From Physcomitrium patens (taxonomy: Eukaryota; Streptophyta; Bryopsida; Funariales; Funariaceae): DNA of 64,000 nucleotides. How positions within the stretch are numbered: the first letter of the stretch is position 1; each line of letters begins with the position of its first letter. A program made the translations under genes and the position numbers. The DNA is taken from NCBI RefSeq assembly GCF_000002425.4, contig NC_037256.1:11360941-11424940 (forward strand). Direction: 5' to 3'. The notes beneath the pieces were generated by a model. The model searched no databases. It was given only the letters and a program-made list of their open reading frames with translations, and had not been told where the DNA came from. Below, in pieces: positions 1 through 11,346 of this stretch.

Positions 1-2047
1 TCACAGGAGGTCTTTTCGAAGGTATAGCTTCGGTCTCATTGAATAACACCTGTGGATGAAACATGACGAATCGTTTATAAAATTACACCTCATTCAGTAT
101 TGTACGTGTAACGTAACCAAACATATTTCAATGACAAGCTAGCATACACCTGCTCAGTAAAACAAAGAAAAAAAAATGCTACCTCGGCTCTGAAGTCTTT
201 TGGAAATCGCTCTTTCGCGTTCCACACTATATCTATGTCATCACGCGTCAGAATTAGTATATTCGATCTAATGAAGGCTGTGTTAAACATGATTCGAAAC
301 ATCATTCCCTCTCGATCTGTTTCAGGATCCAGGTTTATGCACTCCAGAACCACGTCACCTCTTACTGGGCATTGGACGTCTATCTTTACAATTTCACAGT
401 CAACCTGCATGACACCAAGAGTTACTTGACATAATTTAGTCCAAAACAGTATTGTGTAAACAACCCAACTCTAAGTATTACGGTGATACTTCGAAGCCGA
501 TCATGATGACAAGATGGTCAAAGATCTCTTCCACAAGATCTCAACACCACTGTAACAGAACTTCAGAAAACTCATCTACATACTGTTTTGCTACGAATCT
601 AACCAGGCAGGTACAACGGAAAAATAAAACTGGTATGAACTAACCTAAGCATCCAGTTTTCAAACCTACCGAGAGTCCAGACAAACTTCAGCAAAACTCC
701 GGGAAAATTAATACCTGACGATATTGCCTAACTCTCTTCTTATTCTGTGAAAAAAGCATTTTCGTCGTGCGATTCGCCTTCAGCCTCGGATCCTGGCCAT
801 AAACACGTACGAGAGGTCTACATCCTCCCTCTGAGTCGAATGTTGGAACTACCCGAAACATGAGGCAATCTAAGGTAAGTGCCCGATCTTGAGGTGGCCA
901 TTCCGGAGTATTGTTTCGTCTAGCAACATACTGTAAGTATCGTAACTGTGAAGGAAGAGGATTAAGGGGTGAAACTAAAGGTAACAATCCCTTGGGCGCC
1001 TCTTTATGCAGCATATCCAATGTCTTCAGCTCCCCAGTGTGCAGCTTCCTGTAAATGAGAAAGGATGCAAGAATAAAAGCAAGCAAGGGCCACCCTCCCC
1101 TCTCACAGTGCATGAGAATAATGTTCTGGCTGCCTTCAAGAGACAACCAGCTGTCACTGGAGCGAAGAAAATGATGAATCATTTCCATGGATAAAACAGG
1201 ACAGCCCTCGTAATGCCGAGGGTAATCCATTACCGTCATGTCATACTGTGAGAGAATCTCCGTCAGGTGACTCTTTCTCTCCCCTTCCCTAAAATTGAAC
1301 ACGAGGTAGGAAGAATCTGGGAACTGCTCATGCAGCTGTGTAGCAATCTGCCGCATGTAAATTTTATATGTCTCATCCTCAAATACGTCTGTCGAGAAGC
1401 ACGAATCAAAAACTGCCACAGAACGCAACAAGGAATTTCAAGATAACAGCATTAAGTTAAATTACACATCCCACCTTGTCAATGGCACTTCGAATTCACA
1501 AAACCATTATCAAAAAATTAACTGAAGGTGCTGTCTCTGACACGGTTTCAAAATTGAAGATATGCCAATCGTTTATTAACCTCTAAGAGTACCACTACAA
1601 ATAACAGACGAAAGCGTATCTACTAGTGGATACCAAATAGAACAGACAACTATCGTCCAACACAGATACTATCGCTGTTAATTTTCTTCAGGGGAAATTT
1701 CAAACCAACAAGAAATAAAATTCGAAACTAAAAAATTTGGTCTTACATTTTACGCAAAAGTAGTGGAATCCTCTTTACAAAGAATCTACCATTGTGGATA
1801 ATCGAAGTGAGAAAAATGTGAAAACAGCTGGCTTGGGCGAGACTGAAAGAGAAGTTTGATCCACCAGATGAACCGAATGCAAATTAACGTTGCGATCACT
1901 TAATTGCGCAACCATGGACATATATGCCTTCATCCTTGGACAACAAAATTAGGGCATGGAGCACAGATACGTACCGTAGACACGCTCAGTAATCTCCAAA
2001 AGACCATCTGGTGGTCTTCTGTAAAAGAATCGACGGAACAAAGACAT
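1..2047 (-). CDS. class II formin, N-terminal PTEN-like region (partial)
   Basis: Actin-nucleating class II formin. In mosses these drive polarised tip growth, and their PTEN-like region binds phosphoinositides and targets the protein to the cell cortex (known for the family). Exons read on the minus strand: 1975-2047, 715-1412, 183-404 and 1-49, the last cut by the window edge; phases join cleanly with GT/AG borders. The start is the ATG at 2047, opening MSLFRRFFYRRPPDGLLEIT, the typical class II start. Exon 2 carries the phosphatase-like fold (VFDSCF, VFNFREGE, IILMHCERGGWP). Exons 3-4 carry the C2-like part (VDCEIVKIDVQC, then VLFNE). The P-loop HCERGGWP keeps the Cys but has no Arg at the CX5R position, so phosphatase activity is unlikely. 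The proline-rich FH1 and the FH2 domains lie outside the window. Family assignment is secure; which paralogue cannot be told. Confidence 0.93.
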
Positions 2048-3600
2048 ATTCCCATGCACAAAGGTATCACTGGCGAAATTGTGACTCTTTCTTAGTCCTT
2101 AGCTATGACTACGCCTTCGCATTCTATCAGTATCCTTAGCTCATTTCCGCACCAAAAAGAGGAGGGGCAGTCAATGATCAGATTTATAAATGAACCAAGC
2201 TAGGTATCGCTGTCAATCTCGCTGTGCTCAATTGTGTCCACTATACGCAAATGGCTGCTGTGGAAAATTACTAGGTTAGAAATCTCTTTCTCTCGCGCTC
2301 TCTTTCTCTCTCTCCGCTCTCCCGCTCTCTCGCAAATAGGGACAATGATAAGGAGGAAGTAAATTCGTAGATTGCAAAGCAATTTAAACAAAAGCTTACA
2401 GTAATCAATGCTTGGTGCAGACCCAGATTTACTGGCCGGTTTCTATAAATAGGATAATTCTAAACTTTTGGTCAATTACTCAATAAAAAAATAAAAATAA
2501 AATTGCTGCAAAATATGCCACAACAGAACCTGAACGAGCCAACTTCGAACCTAGATCAATTGAGGGCAATCAAGCAACGACTTGAAGCTAACCAAAACGA
2601 TACGTCTTACAGTTTCACAATATCCAATCTCAAAGCCATCTGCAAATCTTCCACAGAGAGACCTATCCAAGGATCCAAAACTCAAATCTGCATACGAATT
2701 TATCACTGAACCCTAGAGGATTCACAGCAGCTTCCAAGTGCAACACCACCGCTTCAGAGAGAGCATCATCCCGCCGCTCACAAATCCATCAAACAAGGCT
2801 ATCCTCCCGCTATACCGTTAGAGAAGCACAATGACTTTCCAACATTCGCAGCACAGAACCGAGTCGGATCCTCAAGCCAACCCTAAGAACGACTTTACAT
2901 GATCATTTAACAGGGTGATTCCGAACTCGAGAAAACCATCCTTTGCCCTCTTTTGTTACAAATCCAGGCCTGCATAGCACTTCAACACGATCCAAGCTAT
3001 CAGCTACCTCTACAAAAGATCTCAGATACACTACTGGAACTTCAATTCCGATCTCAGAGTCCGAGCTAACAAGATAGCTTTCTCAGCATTGCATCAAATG
3101 AGGTGAAGTATAAGCGAAAATCCGATTCCAGACAAGAGTAACTCCTAAACCGCGCCGACGTAAGATGCGCAATCCGAGGTGAAAATGAGCATGGGACGTG
3201 GAGAGGAATAATCCGAATCGAGAAGACTGAAGCAATCTTGGCTATGGCGTGAGGATGATGTAAGGCAATGCAACTCTGGCCAAGACTCGCCCCCAGGTCC
3301 CTCCCTGCTGACACTCCCACTCTCCAAGACCCGCCCCCCCCCCTTGAAAGGGGTCTTCCGACCGGTCTTGGTGTGGTGCCTGCTGGTTCGGGTCTTCCTC
3401 CAGTAACACCACGGACGAAGCTCCACCATATGTTCCAGTTTTGGATGGCCATTCGAACGAAGACTGGGCTCATCTATTCATCATACGGATGAATTATGCA
3501 GTCCAGTAGATCCAAACTAGAATTCGTGGCCATTAGAGAGGTTGGGTTGACAGTGTTTTAGGTGGTTTCAAGGCCGACCTGGGGCTCTCTAACAGTTTAT
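2048..3600. other. 5' leader/promoter region upstream of the formin
   Basis: No convincing gene. Base composition is closer to the genic islands than to the AT-rich blocks, so this may be the long, possibly intron-containing 5' leader and promoter of the minus-strand formin (inference). It holds a CT-rich tract at about 2283-2335 (GA-rich in the formin sense) and a run of C at about 3331-3341. Short open frames on both strands have no family similarity that I can see. Confidence 0.35.
3417..3509 (+). pseudogene. possible copia-type gag fragment
   Basis: A short open stretch reads PYVPVLDGHSNEDWAHLF and ends at a stop at 3507. The pattern LDG-x-N-x-x-DW followed by RM resembles the N-terminal gag motif of Ty1/copia elements (known pattern LDGxNYxxWxxxM). 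There is no LTR, no downstream pol and no start codon, so this is at best a relic and could be chance similarity. Confidence 0.22.
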
Positions 3601-6231
3601 GAGAACATTCCAAAGTATTCTCTGCAAAATGAAAGTTTTTTCTTCTTTTTTGCCTTCTTTTCCTAAATAGAAGGACGAGTTAAAGGACAACATGGTAAAA
3701 ATTTTAACAGCGGGTATTAGTAAAAATAAATCTTGTTCCATAAATATATTTTTAAGAGCCATCTCAAGAACACTCCCTAAAAAATCAATGAAATATATTG
3801 TGCGATTATTGTTGTCATGTGAGAGGACATGTCAATTTCTCATTCAATGTTGATTTCTTTGTCTTTTGACTCATTGGCCTACTGTGTAGCCCACAAATCG
3901 ATTTTTAGAGAAAATTTCATTTAAAAATTATAAGTTCAACATTCAATATATATATATATATATATAATTTTTTATATTTGTTCAAATTTTATATGAAGAA
4001 ATCTTAAATTTTAAACTTATGGGTTTATACTTGCAACTTATTTTTTTCAATTTTTATGTTGCTGTAAATCATTACTGCTTCCTTTTGAATTTCCTACAAC
4101 TCTCATATTAACCAAAAATAATTATAGGTTCATGTATTAATTATCAAAAAATCATTTATAATAAGCTCAATTGGAGGTCAGTATCTTGCTCCAATTTTGT
4201 ATCACATAGATGGCAGTATGTAAGATGCTATATCACAAGCTTAAAATCTCATTAGTTTTATACACCACTAATGACCATGAGAACTATTAGTGCCTTACTT
4301 ATGCATAGATGGCATTTTATGTTATTATGTTTTTTTTTTTTTTCATTATTTATATTACATAAAAAATTTATAAAAAGCATCATGTACATCACCAACTTTG
4401 AAACTCACTTTCTTCCCAATCACGATACATTTAATCATAAAATTTCACAGTCTTGAGTAGCAGAATATACACCATGATATTTGTAACAACATCTTTATAC
4501 GTTTTGCACATATTTCAATCACTTCAAAGCAGATCTCATAGAACAAAGATGCAGTTGTCTGTGCAGCTATGATCATGTTTTGCATCTCTTCAGGGAAAGC
4601 TTATCTACTGTGAGTGTGTTCTTTTTATTTTTTACTGGATGAACATCAACAATGATAAACAAACCCAATTGTCATCTTTTGGGATAGAATTCAGCTGGAC
4701 CCAGCACCTTGGAACCAAAACAAAAAAAGTGAGGTAAAGCTGCTTAAACCTTTGAAGGATTCAAAATAGGTAGAGTTTCAGAACACAGAGGAATCTGTGC
4801 CTTCACATTAAATTTAGAACCCATCAGCATGCTGCAGGCTCCCTCTGAATTGGTACACACCAAAGAAGCATAATATCCTTCCAAAACCAAGTACCTTTCA
4901 AGACAGTTTGCAAGGATAGCTCTTATGTACCTCATGGTGGTAAGACCCAGTGAGAGAGAGGGAGCACTCAAAGGAAGCCTTCACAAGCAGAAAGGAGATT
5001 CCTTTCAGAACCAATGGTGACCCTCAACATGGGCAAAAGGAGGGGTAGAGCTGATACAGGAAGTTGAGGGTAGGTTCTCTCCCCCTGGTGTACAAAACCC
5101 AGTTGGTTCACTTGGCTTCAACTCCAAGACCAAGCAACAAATAGAAGGCATGCTCTGCAGCCAATGACTGATGACCAACCATCCCATCCACAAAAAACAT
5201 ATAATAATATCTTTATGAGTTTGTGGGCATGTATGAAAAGCCTTGCAACTGCCTTTGTGATAATTGTGAGCGACATTTGGCAGAGGCTCTGTGGCAAGGT
5301 GGGTGTGAGCCTGATCTATCCATGGGAAAAATGTCAACCTTTTTCATTACAAGAATTAAGGGATGACAAGTTATTTATTTATTTATTTATTTGTATTTAC
5401 TTAGTTGAACATGTGCTGTTGTTCCAGAAAATATGCAAAAAATTAGTTAATGTGATAACTTTTTTTGAGGTAGAAGTGAATCATATGTATTCTTAAGGCC
5501 ATGTAAATCTATAATCTTGATTCTATTTTGTGTAAGTTTTCTTAAAATATGAACTTCCATTTGTGTAAGCTGTACATTTATACACAAAAATATGTGAAAT
5601 CTGGTTTTTGATTTGAAAATTTTACTGTTTAAAATAATTCTAGAAACAAATTGTGATGAAATTCTGACATTTAAATTGCACAATGTAAAGGTACTGCTCA
5701 AAAACATCATATTGTAACTACAAGTTATTGATATACAATCAATTCAGGAATACAAAAGAACTCAACTCTATAAGAGAAGATGGATACTTGCGCACATAAA
5801 TTGAAGCACACAAAATTATCTATGACTTATTGCTTACAACTCATATCTGTTCAAAATCAATCTTTTATTATTTTTTAAATATGTATGTCATAACATATCC
5901 TTATAAGAAGAATAATACTTCTACCTTAAATGTTTCTAGATCAAGTTTCCTAATCAAAGTAACATCAATTTGTTACTTGATTGAAAAACAAAAATAAACA
6001 AATGACTCAATCAATGGGTATCAAGGCCAAAAACATAATGGCGAATACCATGTTCATTCAAGATAAAATTAATATGTTTCAATCAATTATAAGGAAAGAG
6101 AGAAATATCATAGCCTCATGATGTTTTATTATATTGTATAATCAATGTATACATAGAAACACCAAACGTTGAGAGACTCCTACTGATCTCCAAAACCTGC
6201 CTTGAATCAGCCATAGTGATGTCTAAGAAAG
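3600..6231. other. AT-rich intergenic DNA
   Basis: Mostly AT-rich sequence without a recognisable gene. It contains an (AT)n microsatellite at about 3947-3966, a T run near 4330-4342 and a TTTA-type simple repeat at about 5372-5392. The stretch 4740-5340 is less AT-rich and has short open frames on the minus strand, none recognisable. Probably old repeat-derived DNA. Confidence 0.4.
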
Positions 6232-6771
6232 TGTCAAGGACATGAATCTCGAAGAAAGAAAATCCTCAATACATTCTTGTGTCATTGAAAAGAACTAGAA
6301 AGTCATTCAAAGATGATATAATATTGAACTAGAATGGCTATTGCCAAAAATAAGAAGACTAGAAAGTCTTGAAACAAGACTCAGGACTAGAAAGGCATTG
6401 ATAAAAGTGAAGAAGGCTTCACTCTTGCCTCCATATATACTCTTAACTAGGAGCTACGTGGCGATGTCCTGTAGCACCTCCAAAACATGTTGACTTTACA
6501 AGACACATATCTTAACTTGCAAGGTAAATTTTTTATATGTGCACCACATAATTAGCTTGTTCCATAAGCTACCAACATGTGGTTAATTTGTTGATTAAGT
6601 TTTTAACCTACCAATCAACTACAAATACATGTGAAGTCAAAGCAGCATCTATAAAGCTTCTAGAAAGCTTCTTTAGAAGGTCTTATGAAATTAACTTACT
6701 TTTATCTACTTTTACCTACTTCTATCTAATCATATAGGTATTTATTAATGTACCTATACATATCCGTGACA
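6232..6771 (-). repeat. solo LTR of a Ty3/gypsy-type family
   Basis: A 540-bp segment with inverted termini TGTCA...TGACA. It is clearly homologous along its length to the two LTRs at 56919-57457 and 63244-63781. Shared blocks include the left end TGTCAAGGA, a central stretch around ACTTGCCTCC-like sequence and the right end CCTAATCATA plus GTGACA. No internal retroelement sequence of this family is seen beside it, so it is best read as a solo LTR left by recombination. Strand is given by analogy with the 57-63 kb element. The 5-bp flanks (GAAAG and AATAG) are not an exact target-site duplication, suggesting an old insertion or slightly misplaced ends. Confidence 0.75.
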
Positions 6772-7071
6772 AATAGTTGATCTATTTTCAACAACTTAAG
6801 CATTTTAGCATATTTTCCATAAGTATATGAAAAAATAAAAAACATTTCCACACAGGAAAATAAAAATCAATAAGATTCTAGGTATTTTTACTCAATTTTG
6901 TCTAAAAACGGAATTTATATTAATATTTAAACTAAAGATTCTCTTTGGTCTAAATCCAACATATAAGCCAACCTAATTCCAACCAATGGTTAATTATAAA
7001 ATAAAAAATGCTTGATTTCCTAGCAATTTTTTTGAATTGGTATAAAATTCTTAATTTCTTATCCCATGGCA

Positions 7072-7633
7072 TCATGGAATTGATGCAAAATGTGAATTAA
7101 GTAATGTGAAACCATAAGGTGTCAAAACTAATCAATATTATCATGTCAAGTTGATTAAAAATATACCACCCTATAAATGGGAAATGGGGTCAAGAATGAG
7201 TTGGCTACCTTAAAAAAAACCAATTTGACTCCACTATTTTGTAATGTTTTAACCTCTTGTAGGTATTAGTACATTAGATTAATAAATGGGGCGTTAATCA
7301 ATAAAAATTAATATAGATATGTTTACCGGAATACATACAAACCTTGTAATGGTGTCATGGAATTGATGCAAAATGTGAATTAAGTAATGTGAAACCATAA
7401 GGTGTCAAAACTAATCAATACTATCATGTCAAGTTGATCAAAAATACACCACCCTATAAATAGGAAATGGGGTCAAGAATGAGTTGGCTACCTTAAAAGA
7501 AACCAATTTGACTCCACTATTTTGTAATGTTTTAACCTCTCGATATAGTACATTAGATTAATAAATGGGGCATTAGTCAATAAAAATTAATATAGATATG
7601 TTTACCAGAATACATACAAACCTCGTAATTATA
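7072..7633. repeat. tandem duplication, two copies of about 280 bp
   Basis: Two adjacent copies, about 7072-7354 and 7355-7633. The same blocks recur in order: TCATGGAATTGATGCAAAAT, ATCATGTCAAGTTGAT, GGGGTCAAGAATGAGTTGGC and TTAATATAGATATGTTTACC. The spacing is 283 bp at the start and 279 bp at the end, because copy 2 lost about four bases near 7540. The copies differ at only a few percent of positions, so the duplication is much younger than the surrounding decayed DNA. No coding content. Confidence 0.85.
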
Positions 7634-10600
7634 GCTTTATGCAAACCGCAGATGGCGACGAGGTCAGAAATACAATTCTGGGGACGAATTCTAGCACTGA
7701 ATCTGATCTCTCCAGACAACGTCGTGTAAATGGGGTGATTTGATTCGGTGCACGATAGTTCTGGATGGTGCTGTGACCTCCGCAGCTTGGACGAAGAGTT
7801 GAGACTACGTCATGGCAAGTTTGCATTTGGCATGATTTCAAGTTGGTGGACGTTATCGTTAAATATCATGTGACCTCGATGTGCAAGATATGGCTACAGT
7901 TTCGAATGGGAATCCAAGTTGCTTGGAAGTTGCTCAGTGATATGGACGCATGTCTCTGTGTCAATTAGTTTCTTGGGGTCGTGCTGGTGTTGGCGTTGAT
8001 ATAACTACAGTTAGCTCGTGTGAAGCACGTACTCCGCTGCCCATCCTTGCAACTGGCATTAGGGCTTCGGAATCAGGATATCTATTACCCTTGGTATTGT
8101 GGACATAGTTTTTTTCGTTGACAACTGCGACGTGGTGGATTTGAGCAGGAACTTACGTACTCATGTCTCTTCCCATCGATTCTGCAGAAGTCTTTTAATG
8201 CAATGACATTGTACTGTACCAACGTTGTTGTCTGTTGTTCTGCAGAATTTTCAGCAGACATTTTCTGTACATTTTCTTCTCATGAACCAACTGCAGACGT
8301 CGCAAGCATACCAAGCCTTGCTGTATGCTGAACGGGGTGGAGGCCCTTCCGTGTAATATGATCGGTCTGCCATGGATTTGGGATGCTTTAGTAGGAGTTG
8401 GATTCAAAAGCTCCGCATTTGCGTGATTAGGGTATGCACTGAAATGAAGAGGTCTTCGAAGAAATTCATCTTCATCAACCCTGTTTTTACATTTAGGATT
8501 AGGTTATTGCTAACACGAGCATTTATTGCACTAGATTGGACCCGCAGTCTCATGCGCCTCGACTGGACGAGGAACATTGCTTGTTTCTGGAACTCATCAT
8601 CATTTAACAAGTTGCACATGTTATTAATTTGCCGCTGGTAGCCAATTCTTACCCGTGCGGACACATTTAACAGCATAAGAGACTTCGATTGCATTGTCAT
8701 CGTTACCAAAAACCAAGGTCGAGCTCATTCTTACTTGCGACCTCGTCCACACTTAGGACTACTACTGTCTTGGTAACGCCGATTGACGGATATCAGATGT
8801 GAAATACTCCAGCTTGCCCTGGAATCTAAATATTCCATCATAAAAACCTTCATCGTTAATGCTACTCAGCAAGCGTTGTGAACCGACAATGCATTACGTC
8901 ACTCAAGTTACAAACACTGAGCACGAAACAGAAAATGTCATCAGGGATACGTCCTCGTCATGGGACGGTGGTATAGCCTTTTGTCGCAGGGGATGAGGGA
9001 TTCTCTGTCCTTAACAATCAAGGAAGCCGCGGTAGTATGAAATTTCTCAAGAAAACCATGTTGTATCACTTTCAAAAATAACTGTTGTAAATGCAGCAGA
9101 GAACGCAACAGAGATCACAGTCACCCCTAAGATTCGTCTGACTTTCCAAATCAAACGGGATGTAGCAGCTGGTTGGAGGGTTTATGAGCAAGGTGGTTGT
9201 AGGAAAGTAATTATGCCCAGCGCCAAATAACATTTAGTTAGTAAACTAGCATGGTCGCATGTTCCTGAAATGACTAAAGAACAAGAAAGAGATCAATCCA
9301 TCGCAGAGAGGATTTGTTTGAGCAATTGTTCTTGTTTGTTCCCACGAGAAAGACTACAATCTTTTACATTTACGGAGAATTCATAAGCAAAGTCTCGTTG
9401 TAAAGTGAGATAAATTTGGATTACGAAGACAAATTTTGCTTCTACCACGAAGATGTGCTTTTGTTTTCTAGAGATTTTCGTGCTCGGCTGCCGTCAATTT
9501 ACTGTAAAAACAAGTCAAGATGAGATGAGATCCTTTTGAATGTGATGATGGCGCGTGGGCTCCAGGCATGCTGCGAAAGATATGTAGATGAGCAGATAGC
9601 AGATGAGCAGATAGGTCGGTGACTCACTGCGTTGACAGGATTTTAGAGAGGACGGTGTTTCATACGGTATTCGCTAAAATTGCCACCAAAATGAATTTCG
9701 AAGAAGGAAGGCGAACTACTCACCGCTCCATGTCGGTCATGAGGTCTGTGTCCATGAAGTCTCCTGCTTCTACGAACCTTTCTTGTGCTACCTGGCATGC
9801 TCTGCGTCCACGCGCCATCACCACTCTCCCCGTCACCTATTTCGTTGGAAAATTATTCCCTAAGGCAATCATTTTGTGCAATTTGCGGCGATCACGCCGT
9901 CTGGCACTGCGAGCAATTCGAGCTTCATACAAGTAAGCCCTTCTGCAGTCGTCTCAAGCTGGATTGATATTTTTTGCGAATATCTCTCGAAACAGCTTCG
10001 TAAGTATCTTTAATTTTGCCGGTTGGAATACCGCCGCATCTTTTCGCACTATTAGACTCGGATTGATGCAAATTGCGATGAACGATCTGTATGCGTCGAT
10101 AGCGGACATGTATGTGCACCTTAACTTCTCTTTCAAAATGCATGTCTCAGAATGCATGTCCCTAAGCTGTTTTGGTTCTGGTTTCTTGGGTGTGATTTTC
10201 TGGAGTAGGAGGCTGTAGACGCCTGTGTGGAGGATCGTTAGTGGCATTTTTAAAAGATTTTCCGATGCTTGGAATATTTGGACGCATCGGTGGTAAGGTC
10301 GTGAAGTGATTCTCAAGTCACTAGATAATCTGGGTGTGAGTTCGGGAGAGGTGTGCAAGTCGTGATTCCTGCTGGATTAGTGCTCTTGGTATTACTTTGA
10401 GGCACGTGAGTGTGCGCTTTCTTGTTTTTGCAGAGTCCAAGTGTATTGATAGCGAAGTATGAGCTAACAGTTTTTGGTGCTTCCAAGAAGACTTTATAGA
10501 TATAGATGCGAGTGAATTTGAGACTTGTACGTGAAACTGTGATGTTTGTGTGTTTCTATTGCTCCTGCTTAGGTTTTAGAAAGGCCGACTGACGAGCCGC

Positions 10601-11346
10601 TCGGTGTTGTTGATCTTGCCCTTAAAACATTCATCTTGTCTTCAATATTTTCATGTTTGTTATGGGAGATAAACTTTGGAGCTTTCATGGTTACAGGCGA
10701 TGATATCTGTTGTTGCTGAGACTGCAAACGAGTAGGCTTGGTGATTCGTGCATCATTTCGAGGTGAGAATTGAGACAATTAGTTTTTACTGAATACGACT
10801 CCACAGTTCAGAAATCTCTACCTCCCGCATGATTGTGAAGTTTAGCTTTTTAGAAAGCAGTGTTTATGGATTGAAAACTGTTTCATTTTTGGGACCTGTA
10901 AGCTGCTTAAGTGATTCTATTGCAACAGTCTAAACCTTGCAATAACTTCTGATGTCATGAAATTGTTGTGTTAACCTTGATGATTTTCGATTTATAATTG
11001 TCGTTTTTCAAATTTTCTTATTCTATTTTCTAGAAAAGGTAGGTTTTAATGACTAAGAATCAACAGACTTGGGTAACTTCTAAGTAGTTTGGATTAGGGG
11101 TTTTTGTTAGCTCTCGAATTGGTCTTTAAGATATAGCTATGTAGTAGAACGTAGTATTATTTGCCAGTTTTTGGTACACCAACAACTGGTCATACTTAGC
11201 CGGTATTCTTTCTTAACAGTAAGGGATCCTAAAACTATCTTTGCACTCGCATGCTTTGTAATAGAGTTTTATCTGGTGTAATCGAAAAGCAGGATTTGAG
11301 GTAATTGCGATCATATTGTTGAGAAGCTTTGAGATCACCAACGATC
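7634..11346. other. upstream region of the VWA/alpha-kinase gene, no recognised gene
   Basis: Moderate GC, so unlike the AT-rich repeats, but no open frame with recognisable similarity. Short frames occur on both strands (for example 8404-8709 minus). Two short ATG-led frames in inverted orientation at about 9548-9619 (plus) and 9724-9818 (minus) are reported under findings. The last 1-1.5 kb probably contains promoter and 5'-UTR of the gene starting at 11347. It could also hold a non-coding transcript. Confidence 0.35.
9724..9818 (-). CDS. possible first exon of a very small protein
   Basis: An ATG at 9818 opens MARGRRACQVAQERFVEAGD and stays open for 31 codons plus two bases to a consensus donor, GAGCG|GTGAGT, at 9724. 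One possible continuation is an acceptor near 9500 (TTTACAG), giving about 43 residues in total. I do not recognise the peptide. The good donor and biased, hydrophilic composition are suggestive only. It could equally be antisense to an unannotated 5' leader. Confidence 0.22.

Noticed and set aside
3066-3473. 135- and 94-codon minus-strand frames
   Set aside because: GC-rich DNA with a C run lengthens random frames; no recognisable motif, and frames on both strands overlap.
5005-5337. 110-codon minus-strand frame
   Set aside because: Cys/His/Trp-rich composition without a repeated motif, in intergenic repeat-like DNA; no splice or family support.
8404-8709. 101-codon minus-strand frame with a GTAAGA donor early in it
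   Set aside because: No family similarity, and no downstream exon could be joined in phase.
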